Shown here piece after piece: positions 1 through 12,039 of a stretch of 64,000 bases of DNA; position 1 is the stretch's first letter, and each line of letters starts with the position of its first letter. Location: contig CM055315.2 of assembly GCA_029255685.2 (NCBI GenBank), forward strand, positions 30,819,501 to 30,883,500, written 5' to 3'. This DNA is from Silene conica. Its lineage: Eukaryota > Streptophyta > Magnoliopsida > Caryophyllales > Caryophyllaceae. Both the position numbers and the translations under genes were made by a program. The notes under the pieces were generated by a model that did no database searches, had not been told where the DNA came from, and saw only the letters and a program-made list of their open reading frames with translations.

Positions 1-982
1 TTGAATGCTAGCGTTAGCCCAATAGTAGCAGCAATATTACAATTTACTGATTTAGTTGAACACTCAAGAGTAAAATGAGTAAGAGAGATTATTATATCCC
101 CACAATAACCCTTCGGCCTTGATAGAAGAGATAATGATCAAAACCATTCAGTCCACCCATTTATTGCAGCATAAACTTTCAAGCAGTCTTCAATTTTCTT
201 TCTTATTTCATGTTCGCTAGACTCTCATCAAATGCTGCTCCGTGCCTCTCACTGCCTTTCCCTCCAACATTTTTCTTTCATGGTTTTATTTTCTACAGAC
301 ACCCACCAACAATAAGGAAAGTTCGTTCTTAGCTAAGAACCTCTTGTAAGACCCCACCATTGCTAATGCTCTCAAGTAGGAAAACTCTATGGAAGCCCAC
401 GACTTATGAGAGACGATAGAAGGTCCCACATTCCCACCATTGCTATTGTTTTTGCTTGATTTCATTCAATCAAATGAGAAGACTTACATGGCTATTTATA
501 TAGCGGTTATGTTGGTTGAACATCCATTTCACCAACTTTGAGATTATTATAGGCAGTTAATATCAAACTTCTCTAAATTATCCTTAAGCTTACACTTTGC
601 TAGAGACTTAGTACTAGAATTTTCATATGGTATTCGTCTAAATATCTCTAGTAAATAGATTTTTCTAGATTATCATTTAACACCCATGTCCGACACTGGA
701 ACAGAAGTATAATTCTTGCACACTTAGTTTAAGACAAGAAAGATACTAATTTTCGAAAAATAGAGGAACCCGACAAATGGACATGCACCCGGATTAGAAA
801 CCATTAACCGAGTCTGAGTAACAAAAGTCTTCTATGAGGGAATTGAATGTTCTCGGTCGCTTTTGAATGCAAAACGCTCTTACACTCTCACCCAACTTGT
901 CCTAAATATAGTTACTTTTTTGTCATTGACGAGTTATATAGTTACCACTTACCAATACCATACAATTAAACTGGAAACTTAC
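1..982. other. unassigned flank beyond the last visible kinase exon
   Basis: AT-rich, non-repetitive-looking sequence on the 3' side of the minus-strand kinase gene. I looked on the minus strand for the next DhaL exons (family residues after the ..LEDMKK.. segment) and found none. The donor site that closes the last visible exon at 983 therefore opens an intron that probably runs past the left edge. I see no ORF, tRNA or clear mobile element here. Confidence 0.4.
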
Positions 983-3900
983 AATTTTTTCATGTCTTCT
1001 AACATTGCTGATGCACCACGAACCATCTGAAACACCGTCAAAACATCAGGCTCTGCTTGATTACATTTTGTATCATAAAGAGATTGGAGAAGCTGGAGAG
1101 AGGTACTAACCGTAGTTCCACAATCACCATCACCAACTTTACTATCCCATTCATTAAGCCTATCCCTAAGACTAATCAATTCACTAGCTGCTGCTTCAAT
1201 AGCTGCCTCCAGAATGAGTCCTTGCTTGTTCAACTGCTCTGGACGAGTTGAGAGCTGGCGAACAGAAAACAACAGTAAATGTCAGCAGCAGATGAGGAAC
1301 TGAACACAAGACGTAGGCTGATAGAATTTATTCTCAAAAGATACATTAAAACTTAAAAGTCGTTCAGCAGCCTTGGATTATCATGACACACGCATCCGCG
1401 AAGATAGCCATGAGGAAAGGTACGCTCGTCCTCACGAAAGACGTCAGGATTGCACCAAAAGGGGAGCACTAAAAATTAGATAATAGGGTTTTTCTTTCTA
1501 AAAATATATCAACTAGAAAATCAGTATATGAAATCAGGTATAGATGCTGCAAGCAGCTGAAGCCACCAACACTTTTAACACTATTTAGAATAATGTTTCC
1601 AAAGCAAGGCAGTATGAATTTATTTGGGGTTCAAGAATAAAACACAAATAAAAAAGGAATTCGAAACTGGAGAAATTTTCTCCATCACAAATCGCCGTTT
1701 GAAAGGCGATTTTTGTACTACATGAACAGTGTCAAAAGTCAAAACTAAATGGACATAGGTCAACAGTGCCAAAAATTATGCATAGAACAACCATGGCGAG
1801 CAGCGGCTCTTGTCTCATTAAATGATAAAACCGCCACTCGCAAAGATCGCTATATTCAGCACCTATGTTTTAAAAAGAAATCCAAGCAATGTTCACCAGG
1901 TGCAAAAACCGCCAGTGGCGGTTCACTTTCAAACCACCATTCATAGTGGTCGTTCAATCCGTTCCACAGTCTGCTGGAAACCATGTTGCTAATTATTTTT
2001 GATTTCGACCCATTTCACTTTTTTCTTTCTTTCTTGAACGCTATTTTGAAAAAAGATCGAATTAGTGGGGTCTGGGTAAAAGTGTAACAGAAGTTCAAAG
2101 TTCTTGATGTGCAAATAGTGATGATATCAATATAAAGACCAAGTTTCCACAAACCTGTTCTGCAGATAGCACAACTCAATACTTGTATTAATATCATGCA
2201 CAAAGAGCCACGGCACAGATATCTTACGTGTTCATGGCATAGGAAAAAAGCATTAGTACTAATTCACCATGCATTATCCTACGCTAATTTAATTTATGCC
2301 ACATGGCCGCCATTCCATTGCAAGCTTTAATTAACATGATCTTACATACCTCGGCTTTCCTTTGAAAGGGAGATTGTGGAACTGGGACAGGAATCTTTGC
2401 AGACGAACGTTTACCTATAAGGTGAACATAATGTTATGAGCTTCATATTAAAGCTCCAATCATCAATTTTTACTTGCACAGTTGCACTAAAAGAGACCAT
2501 GGCATGCAAATTAATCAACCTTTTTGACACATTTGGTCGTTGATGGCTTTTAGTAAGAGTACTACCCACTCAACCTTAGTTTTAAAACGCACAAGGTGGA
2601 GTACCCGTGACAACAAGACCTCGGGTAGTGAATAAAGGCATGCACGTCATACGATCATAGACACAGGGTGATTATTTTCAAAAGGCACAAGGCACACTGA
2701 GGCGATGATACCTAGGTGTGAGGCAAAGGAAGCACCTCTTAGACACAAAAACATAGTCTTTTGCAATAAATTGTAGACCCGTTATGGATTTTAACGAGGG
2801 GTAAGACTAAAGTAGTCAAAGCTAGTGATAATGTGGCAAAGGGAAGGCCGTAATAAAAGAACTACAAGAAAAGAAACTACGGAAATTGCAAAATAGCATC
2901 TCATAATATGTAAACCTAGCAAACAGGTCAACAGGGTCGGGTCATTTTCGGATTTAGCAAAATTCATGTTGGGTCGGGACGGTCAATTTAGATTCAGATC
3001 ATTTTCAGGTCCATTATTCTCAAGTTATTTATGGGTAATAGACCATGTACAAGTGTACAACTACAAAAATTCGAGTTCGGTGATCGAGTTGGGAGTTGGG
3101 TCCATACTGATGTGTCAATTCGGGTTACGGGTCAAACTCGGGCCCTCAATTTTGGGTACCGGGTTGGGTCATTCTGGGCAGGTCATTGCCAGGTTTGGTT
3201 ATATGCGGTTTATCTACATGACGCGCCCCCGCATCGACTACCTTAGGGGATTCAAGTGCACATTTTTGTAAACTCGGGCGAGGAACATTGTTTTTGTAAC
3301 CAAGTTATTTAAAGAATAAAATTTTGTGCAACAATATCTACATGACGCACTTGAGGGTGCATCGACTGTCCTAGGATTCGAGTGCACATTTTTGTAAACT
3401 CGGACGAGGAACATTGTTTTTGTAAACAAATTAGTATTTACAAAATAAAATATTCTGCAACAATATCTTCTAAGATTTTAAAGAGGGCAGGCTTAGTTTA
3501 TAAAGCGCGCTTGGTTGGTGTGCGCTAAAGTTCAAGGCGGAGCAAGGCGTTAGCAAAACTTCTTCATTGTGCCTTGTTGATGACGTGCATCTAACAAAAC
3601 GCATCATATCATATATATATCTAATGCAAAAGCCAATCCGCTGACATGGCATCACAAATTTTCATCTAATTATGACGTGTCGTCGTATTAGAGCAATTGA
3701 AAAGAAATAAAAAAAAACAGTCAACTATTGAAATAAAAACCGAATCTGACATATTGAATTGGATTGGGATATTCCATATTCAAAATGGAATATTCGGGTA
3801 TTACCTTTTTAAGATTAATTTGATTAATTTAATTATGGAGATTTTTCAAAGATCAATATGTCAAATGTTAAAATTGTGAAGATTATATATACTAAAATGA

Positions 3901-6900
3901 GTTATATTAGTAAACTAATCCTAAAATATTAAAGTTTAGAAATCAATTGCCATTATTATAGGGAAAAGAGTGTGAATGAAATTAAAAAAAAATCATTGAT
4001 TCCTAAAAGTCAGAAGTATGATCAAATCACATTGAAGTTTATTTCAATCATTTTACAGTGAACTGTGAATGGGATATGATGATATCAGACTCAAAATATA
4101 GCTAATCATTTCTCAAAACACTATAAGAGAATTACTATAAATAAAATACATGTAATTATCTTCATCCTTCACAATTCACAAAAATCAAAAACACTTTTAA
4201 GAATTATGTTATGGCTTTCAACTGCATTCTCATTGTCATGTGTAAGACGGTCGCACGCAACAACTGTTCACCTTATGAACATGTTTAATAAAAAAATAAT
4301 CAAATTTACGTGTTTAAACCAACTATACATTTACTACTTCTGTCTCAACAGTTACTTTACGTTTGCTTTTGTTGTACGATCCGTAAGACTCTAATAAACA
4401 ACTTTTATTGCAGCCTTGCAGGACTATATATTTTACATATTTTAAGAATGGTGTAATGGGTAATTACAAGTGCACTATTTTTATTGTAAATCTTGATCGT
4501 CCTAATAAACAAAATATATAATAGCTCATGTATATAGTATATTGACATATGTGATAAATAATTCTAAATTAATTTACCGTAAATAATTAGTTTGTTTATC
4601 TTTAATATTATTAACTATATTCATCTAAATTCTAAAAACAGACCCGTGAATTTCACGGGTTACAACCTAGTTACTATGCAATTCCCATAATTTTATATTC
4701 CTTGTAGTTTTATTATATTATTATCTTTGCCACATTATCCAAAATACATACCATCAACACCAACAGGCCATGAAGGGGCCTTGGTTGGAGCATCCAGGCA
4801 TGGCAGAATCGCTTCATCAACTTTCATGACAGTAATTGAAAATCCTGGCAAGCATTAAAACAGGTCGGGGATCATAATGGTTATCTGCGTAATCAACTTC
4901 CATGATAGTAACTGACCAACTGAGAATGCTGAAAATATTGCACAGCTTACGACTATAGCTCCTAATGAAACATGCACCAAAAAGTGCTTTCATGATTGTT
5001 CGACATACCAGCCATGTCTAGGGAAGTCATGAAGGAGCCTGTGTAAACTCTATCAACAGCTAGTCCATGCTCCAATTGCAATCTAGGAACAGCTTTCCCT
5101 GCAATAATCATCAATTCCATCAAAGGGGTGCAGCCTAACCTGTGACACAACAAACAAGACCACGCTCAGTGTTCCTCAAAACTACATAGCAATATACAAA
5201 AACTAATAAGAGCATGCGTTTATACCATAAAAGAAAGGCTACCAACCTACCCGTTGATCATTATAACTACATTATTTCCTCGTGTAATTGGCACATAGTT
5301 TGTTTCCTGTGAATGAGAAGACAAATATGAGAACATGTATGATATAATGCAAGATCTTTGTAGAACAATATTACCCCGATGCTCTTGATTTCCTTAAACT
5401 GTGACAATTTTGGAGGGTTTACTGGGCATTTTTAAAGTGCATGGTGCACAACAGCCAGCAAGTAAATTTCACAGTCCTTTGAATGTTTTTCTAAACACAG
5501 CATTCTCACCAACAAAATTCTCTCTTACAACTATAACGCAACAACAACAAAAAAGCCCTCATAACTTTTACAATTTAACCAGCACCCTCATAATTTAAAC
5601 AAGGGAGATTAGAGTTAATTAGGTGAAGTCAGTGAATAAACAATTGCAAAGAAAACAGATATTTCTTCACACGGGTAAGCTCTTTAAAATATTAATCGCT
5701 TTCTCATTTTCTTATATATTTCCTCCGTCCTCTTTTTATCTATCCATTTCAATATATACTCCTCACATATAATAAAGGATGAGAAGATAAAAATAATGGG
5801 GGAAGTATATAAAAGCTAAATTTATATTTTTACCGTTTCTATATTAATAAGTTGTGAAAAAATTCCAGTGGGAAGATGGACACAAAATTCGCCTCTTATT
5901 CTCGTGCCTTAGGCATGCAAAATTATTTTCTTCATGGGGTCGAGAGCTAACTCCAGAGAAGAGAGAAATTTAGATATTAAACTTCAAATATGACTATCCA
6001 TTTACAATTGAAGATGCAACTCTCCTAATGTCAAGGCAGATCTCCTCCTGTTAGAATTTTGGGGCAACAGAGGTACCTTGGACCAAAAGTCACCAATATT
6101 GATCATTTAAATAATTGTGAGGAGAACCACTCCCATACGGTGAGACGTTATAGCTCTCAATGAGAGCACAAGATTACACAATATAACGCATTGTACATAA
6201 GCCTACTTATACAACTTACATGACTTTAAACTTTGCTTAGCTATTAATGTAAGTGCTTTCTAAAACACCCTTTTAACTTAATGACGTTTAACATGTAATA
6301 TAACGACAACATAAGCTTAATGTAACTTACAGAAGTTAAGTTTAGTAGGTAGTATTAAGAGTTAAGTATCCACTGGCATCGCTGCAGGGGAAAGTTAGAG
6401 CAATAAGAGTTTCAGTCTGAGACTAACCAGTGATAAAATTTCCGTAAGAACATGAGCTACAACAATATCCACAGGTTGCAAATCAGCCACAGCAGCACCT
6501 GGTTCTCCGTGCTGAAAAATTGAAATCTAGCTTATTAACTATGCCAGCTTAGTAACTATGCTGCATACAAAGTGCAAACAAAAGTCGGCTCTGTTCCCTT
6601 GATCCTTCACAACTACATACAACTTGAGAGCAAATATAAAACCAAGTAACCAACACAAGTTTGATCATTGGAATACCCATCATAGCAGAAATTGCCAATG
6701 CATAGAAATCACACTACCTCAATTTTATCTCTTAGTTGTGTTTTACGCAGAAACCAATATTTATAGTAAACTAATGAAAAAATACAGAGAGATGTTAAGT
6801 AAAGAGGAGAGAGAGAAGATAAAGTAACATTCAAAAAAGAAAATGAGAAGATTATATTGGGACAAGTAAAAATGGCAAGTGAGAAGATCATAGTGCGATG

Positions 6901-9900
6901 GAGCATGTGCAGGGAGTAAGCAAGTAAAAAACAGACAGATTCTCCTTAACTTGTGATTACAGGCCAATGAATTCAGTCCCATAGTATAAACTCAAAATAC
7001 TCAAAACTTGGCGAAGATACCAAAATGAAACGGAGTAATTAAGTTGCAGAACCTAATACAGTCGGAGCAACTTAACACATGCATTTGCTTACAATTCCAA
7101 GACCAAGTTCCATCTTTCCAGGTCCCAAACGATCAGATGTAGCTTGACCAGGGAGGGTGCACACAGATAATGCCACACCCATAGTTCCTATCATCCCAGT
7201 TGCCCTTCTAGCTTCAGCTGTAACTTCAGTCAGAGAGCAGCCAGCAGCAGCTAAAGCTCCAGCAACCTACAGAAAAACATTTATATACGCATAAATATAG
7301 AGCATCATACACGACAATGGCATAAGTTTTAAGGGCTTTGACTTTTGATCATGTTTGTGCTGCCGACTTTTATACATCCACCTTATTTTCAACCATAATT
7401 ATGAGAAATTTGCCAATACTTGTTATTTGATTATGCTGTCAGGTCCAAAGAGCAAACAAGTAGCCTAAAAAGAACATTAGCCAGCAGTAAACCCAAGACA
7501 AGCTACCTAAATTGCTCGAGTCATGATGACGGTAACTTAAGGAAATAAAATTTGGTGCTGCTAAATGAGCCAAAGACACCTTATTTTTGTTTCGGATTAA
7601 GATAGAATAAAGTACAATGACTCACAAAATTGATTGCACTTCTAGTCGTGAAGTTGCAGTCACTCAATGTAATCCTTCACACAATCTTCTTCATGAGCCA
7701 TCTAGAAACAAACTATTCTATTGCTAAAACAAGGGTAAGGCTGGGTACATGCGACACCCTTCCATGGTTTATGGGACCTCTTGAGGCGTTGGAGTTATAT
7801 TGTTGTTTTACAGAAAGGTACAAAACTACAAAGCTCAGTCCGAAAATGCTTATAACAATGAATCCGTTGCATTTACTAAGAAAAATGTTATATCTAAATT
7901 TGCTTTGAAAAGAACTTTTTTGTTTGACTAATCTTCATGTTTGTTTCCAATTATTCACTACAGCGCATAATTCTTCAAATCACAAATATTATGCAGTGTC
8001 GATGCTTCTTCCATCAAAGACTAATTTATCATGTCCTCCATGTAAGACTCTCACAGTCAGATATGCAAGGAAAATGTTGAGTTATCACTTCTGCTGCAAT
8101 TAAAGTGTGGTAAAGAAAAAAAATTAAATCATTGCTTCTTTTACATATATATATATATATGTAAGAAGATTCAGAAACCTACTTCTTCACTTGCGGCAGA
8201 GCAGCAAAAATTTTGGTTAAACGGGGATATATAATTTTAAATTCTGTACTTTCAAAAGATACCTCTTGGGATACTTGTAAAAGACACATATAGCTGACAC
8301 ACATTAGGTACATCAACCTCACACACTAAGCACTAAGCTAACTAGGTGTGAAAAGGTCAAAAACAGCAATTTGAAAGCCATGTCATAGAGGTGGCTTCTT
8401 ACATCGAACTGCCTTCGCAACAACATTTTGGTCAAACTTATAACCACTAATTTTGCTTGAAGTCACGATTTGTCGATTTCTAGCTTCCTTTTGCAGTGGT
8501 GAATCTACATATTGGCAATGATGACTTCAAGACCCAGGACAAAAATTAGAGTGTCATCCAGAAAGGGCATTTAAATGCATATCTTTTAAGCAATAATTTG
8601 GATACTTGCAGAGGGATCTACATACAAGGATTTTTTTTTTACACTATCTGAGTCCACGATTATATCATGTCACTTGTTGGGCCGTGAAACAGTGTCACAT
8701 TCAAAAGATGAGTGTGGTGGAGATGCGTATGTTGAGGTGGATATGCGGCCATACAAGGAAAGAGCGGTTGAGGAAAGAGGTGATTAGGGAGAAGGTAAAA
8801 GTGGCCCCAATAAAGGACAAGATGATGGAAAACCGACTAAGATGGTTTGGACATGTGAGAAGGACACATATGGACGCACTTCTTAGGAGGAGGTTGGAGG
8901 TTGGAGACCTGGGGCGCAGAAAAGGTTGCTAGGGGTAGAGGGAGACCTAAACAAACATGGAGAAGAGTGATTGAGCACGATATGAGATTTCTCGGGCTTC
9001 GGGGATGGTGATGGCGAGGGCACTATGGAGGGAAATGATACATGTGGACTTTTAGCATTTGATGTTTGTATTTAAGTTTTCTAAAAAAAAATTTATTCCT
9101 TTTGGACTTATTACACTTTTTTCCCAAAAACTTTTTATATTAAGTTTTACTTCGTTCTTCAAAGTCATTTTATGCTTTATTCTCAATTTAGTTTTTAGGT
9201 TTCCATATATGTGATAAGTTCGATTTAAAATCTATAAAACCCCTTTGCCTTTCGTATTCTTCTTCACTCTACTTCCATTTTTCCTTTTCTTTCTTTTTTC
9301 GCTTGATGAGGTGGGAGTTCACCCATGGTGGTTCCAAAGGATGATTCATGTCAGCCGACCGCAAATCATTTTGGGACTAAGGCTCTGATGTTGATGTTGT
9401 TGTTGTATGGTAGACACTATACTAAGAGCGTATTGCAAATAAAAAGCACGTACAAATGAGGCAATCTTGTTGGACTCCTTTTTAGATATTACTCCCTCTA
9501 TCTCAATCATTTGTTTACCCTTTTATTTTTTGTGGGGGGTATTTTAATCAAAGGTACACAAATTATGGTTGAGATGAAGGAACTAATACATACCAAAAAC
9601 TGTATAAGTGTAAAAGTAAAAGGATTATTAATCTAGCTCAAACAAGGAAAAAATTAAGTAAGAGTAAACCAAAAGAGAGAAATAAAGAAGGGACCTTGTG
9701 GACCAAAATTGTTCCTGCCAAACCTCGACGTCCAGCTATCCCTCTAGGTGGTGGTAAAGCACAATCATCCCCAACTATGACCATCTGCAGGGCAAAAGAA
9801 ATCTTGGTCAATAATTTTCATAAAGAATCAGATATCATGGGTAAGGAGACATTATGTCGTATACCTCAACATTATAACCTTCTGATTTTGCTTGTTCAGC

Positions 9901-11804
9901 TGCTAGACCAAAGTTAAGGCGATCCCCTGTATAATTCTGTTGAGAACCATTTTATAAATCAAGCAGTGCAGTTAATATTATGACACTGGTTATCACCTAC
10001 AGTCGACAAAACACAATATTTGAGACTTAAAAGCAATGAAGTTGTACTGAAGATCTAAAAACGATCCACCGTTTTCAAAAAAGGGGAAAAATTAAATATA
10101 AAACAAAGGTTAAGAATGAAACAAATCAGGCAAATGAAGGGCTCTATTGTAGATACAGACAAAAGGGTTGGAAATTTCAATCCAAAGCAATGTCAACAAG
10201 CCAACCGATCAGAAAAACAGCCGGTTTTTGTTGTTTTCCACAATGTAAAAAATATTATACAGCTGCCTTGCAATTGAAATATCATTACTCCTAGGGACAT
10301 ACTATTGTTTGCATGCGATACTATTGCGTAAAGTCGATTAAATTTGGTCATATATTTAGTCACACTAAACTTCAAGTCGCTGCACATTCCCATCGTTCAT
10401 CTCATTTATCTTAAAAAAAACCCTTGAAAAAAAAAAGGTAAACAATTGATAGACTAATCCACCCCTTCATCCACCCTTCACCGCTCCGTATCTTCCTTCA
10501 CCACTATCAGCTTCCTATCCTCTCCTTTTGTTTTGAGCTTTACTATTGTAATAAGTACCCCCCCCCCCCCCCCAACCAACCAAGCAAGCAACCCCTTATA
10601 GTATTAAGTGCAAGTACCTTGACAATTAAGAGACAGCCCTTGGCCCCAGTCACAGCTCGGATGCCCTGGAAATATTTCGCCGTTCAAGATGAGCATAAGC
10701 TGACTAACGTACTACGTTTAAACCAATGGCTTAGAAAAAGGGAAACAGGGAAAGAAGATACAGCTAAAATTGAATCAACTGGTGGAGACGCAAAGACATC
10801 CCCACATATTGCAGCAGTCAGCATTCCTTCACCGACAAATCCAGCATGAGCTGGCTCGTGTCCACTGCCTCCTCCTGAATATAGCATATTAGTGCTATAA
10901 TGCATGATTCCAACTCCCCCCAAATATAGAGAAACATACTAAACATGTGATCATCGGAAGCATCAAAGAAGCTTCTAGAGGTGTACATGGATCTGGGCGT
11001 AGAATTTTGAGGCTGATAAAGTTATATCTTAGCTACTGTGGCAGAAAACATAAAGAAACGGAATCCAACAAAAATGACAGCATTCCCCTAGTGCCTCGAA
11101 ACCCCCCACTTATCCCTAGAATAAAGTTCTATCAAAGATGCTCATGAATTGTTTAGTATGTAGGAAGTTGACACCTGATATAACAGCAACTTTATCGTAA
11201 GTTGAACTTGAAACATCAGCACGCAAAACAACCTTAACCTATACGAACAAAATGTGAGAAGGACACATCAGCATCAGCATCAGCATCAGCATCAGAAAAT
11301 AATGAAAAGGGCACAATAAAAAATGCTATGTGGTCTGCAAAAATGAAGCTGACCTCTGGAAATCCGTCCAAGTACTGCAACCCTGGATAAGTTTCCACCA
11401 GGCCTTCAATGAACTCTGTCACTACATCTGTGATTTAACCTTATTAATTTACAGTGACTGTATTAACATCGTAATGGAAATAAAACAAACAAAAAATGTA
11501 AACAAATGATTAGAAGTGAAGGTATTTTAATGAAAGACAAAGAAATGATCCGGGAAGAAAGAAGTAATAAAATTCCCAATAATAGTAGCGTACTAGAATT
11601 GCATTTATTTCAATCGTTTTACAAATGAATGTCTTTACATACATAGTTTGTGAAATTTAGCAAATAAAAACGACATCCGATCATAGTACATAAATAAAGG
11701 AGGGTAAAGTGAAAGCAAGTAAGGAAGAAGCAATAGCAAGTGAAGAGAAGAGTAAGAAACTAACGATGGGGGTCATTGATGAGTTTCTTGCCTTGAAATG
11801 ACAT
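983..11804 (-). CDS. DAK: dihydroxyacetone kinase (DhaK-DhaL type), 15 exons, 3' end outside window
   Basis: The product phosphorylates dihydroxyacetone with ATP; plant copies are often annotated 3,4-dihydroxy-2-butanone kinase. I placed exons by GT/AG sites and conserved residues, all keeping frame: 11765-11804, 11354-11427, 11175-11238, 10762-10874, 10618-10665, 9865-9936, 9695-9784, 7093-7266, 6428-6511, 5251-5306, 5009-5139, 4752-4844, 2350-2414, 1111-1254, 983-1026. They give about 430 residues of a family protein near 590. Visible DhaK motifs are [10 protein letters not shown] (about residue 60), [19 protein letters not shown] (about 141) and GLGIHGEPG, whose His (about 226) is the covalent substrate ligand in this family. 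The DhaL motif GDGDCGTT (409-416) holds the metal-binding aspartates. The start [12 protein letters not shown] matches what I recall of plant homologues. Introns 7, 9 and 12 carry transposons. The gene looks functional as far as it is seen. Confidence 0.93.
1027..1110 (-). other. 84 bp stop-free, in-frame intron inside the DhaL motif region
   Basis: The sequence between GDGDCGTT and [14 protein letters not shown] has a GTTAGT donor and a TTTCAG acceptor and is absent from the family pattern, so it is an intron. It is 84 nt, a multiple of three, and contains no stop in the gene's frame. If retained, it would add 28 residues directly after the metal-binding loop. Retention is a possibility, not something the sequence proves. 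Confidence 0.7.
2911..3197. mobile_element. hAT-like non-autonomous element in kinase intron 12
   Basis: The left end reads AAACCTAGCAAACAGGTCA and the right end, reversed, reads AAACCTGGCAATGACCTG. These are imperfect terminal inverted repeats of the TAG-CCTGGCAA type seen in plant hAT elements. The interior is rich in GGGTCGGGTCA-type words, as in the hAT elements near 20.8-24.7 kb. No clean target duplication was found, so the exact ends are uncertain. Confidence 0.5.
3211..3463. repeat. tandem duplication, two units of about 125 bp
   Basis: Unit one (3211-3334) and unit two (3335-3463) both run from TATCTACATGACGC through GTGCACATTTTTGTAAACTC and GAGGAACATTGTTTTTGTAA to a CAACAATA end. 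They differ by scattered substitutions and small gaps. It lies in intron 12 of the kinase gene, directly after the hAT-like element. Confidence 0.8.
4642..4670 (+). mobile_element. Helitron 3' terminus
   Basis: A hairpin (ACCCGTGAA, short loop, TTCACGGGT) is followed by a few bases and then CTAG, with T as the next base. This fits the Helitron 3' rule: subterminal hairpin, CTRR end, insertion between A and T. The 5' end (TC...) was not identified, so element length is unknown. It is in intron 12 of the kinase gene. Confidence 0.55.
4890..4935 (-). pseudogene. decayed duplicate of the start of kinase exon 12
   Basis: On the minus strand this stretch resembles the beginning of exon 12 (4752-4844): both contain TCA-TTACT-TCATG-AAGTTGAT with a few substitutions. 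It sits in intron 11, just upstream of the real exon, and lacks the rest of the exon. It looks like a small tandem duplication that has decayed, though an unused alternative exon cannot be excluded. Confidence 0.4.
5719..5805. mobile_element. Stowaway-type MITE
   Basis: Left end TTTCCTCCGTCCTC and right end GGGGGAAG, with the inner part of the inverted repeat (TTTTTATCT / AGATAAAAA) well kept, flanked by TA on both sides. This is the Tc1/Mariner-derived Stowaway pattern. It lies in intron 9 of the kinase gene. Confidence 0.6.
8648..9413 (+). mobile_element. RTE-type LINE, 5'-truncated 3' end
   Basis: The reading frame from about 8665 to 8932 carries [24 protein letters not shown] and [11 protein letters not shown], the conserved C-terminal region of plant LINE reverse transcriptases. 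Past that frame, [13 protein letters not shown]-like coding continues in another frame, so the copy is shifted. The 3' end reads CAGCCGACCGCAAATCATTT, then GGGACTAAGGCTCTGATG and a short TTG-rich tail, typical of plant RTE elements. ACACTAT occurs just before (8641-8647) and just after (9414-9420) and may be the target duplication. The copy is dead and lies in intron 7 of the kinase gene. Confidence 0.75.
9492..9583. mobile_element. Stowaway-type MITE, 92 bp
   Basis: It begins CTCCCTCTATCTCAATCATT and ends ATGGTTGAGATGAAGGAAC, with TA on both sides. The core GGGGTATTTTAATCAAAGGT is shared with another 92 bp copy at 26129-26220. It lies in intron 7 of the kinase gene, close to the LINE tail. 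Confidence 0.8.
10557..10574. repeat. poly-C run
   Basis: A homopolymer of about seventeen C in intron 5 of the kinase gene. Read length here is likely to be polymorphic or prone to sequencing error. Confidence 0.85.
11266..11295. repeat. (CATCAG)5 microsatellite
   Basis: Five tandem hexamers in intron 2 of the kinase gene, close to exon 3. Confidence 0.9.
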
Positions 11805-12030
11805 TTGTGTATTTTGGTGACAGGCTAATGAGTTTGTAAAGCAACAAAAAATAATGAAATTAAGCTAATTGTGAAGCCTTGCACCCGAAATCTAGAGATG
11901 GGGGAGGAGGGGGGGGGAGGGGAGGGAAGGGTTACCACTTCTCGTAACGAGTCGTACCGTGTTTGACACCGTATTCGACACCGACACTCCACTGACACAC
12001 GTCGAAATATGTCGGACACCTGTAAAACTG
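11805..12030 (-). promoter_or_regulatory. short 5' flank of the kinase gene, squeezed against a retroelement remnant
   Basis: Only about 225 bases lie between the kinase start codon and the broken end of the Ty3 remnant. They hold a G-rich run (about 11899-11930) and, next to the junction, GTGTCGG/CCGACAC-type words. I see no convincing TATA box. Some of the promoter or 5' UTR may therefore lie in retroelement sequence; this is inference. Confidence 0.35.
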
Positions 12031-12039
12031 TACTCAAGG

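Noticed and set aside
8606-8932. 108-residue open frame as a host gene
   Set aside because: It is the C-terminal piece of a LINE reverse transcriptase lying in a kinase intron.
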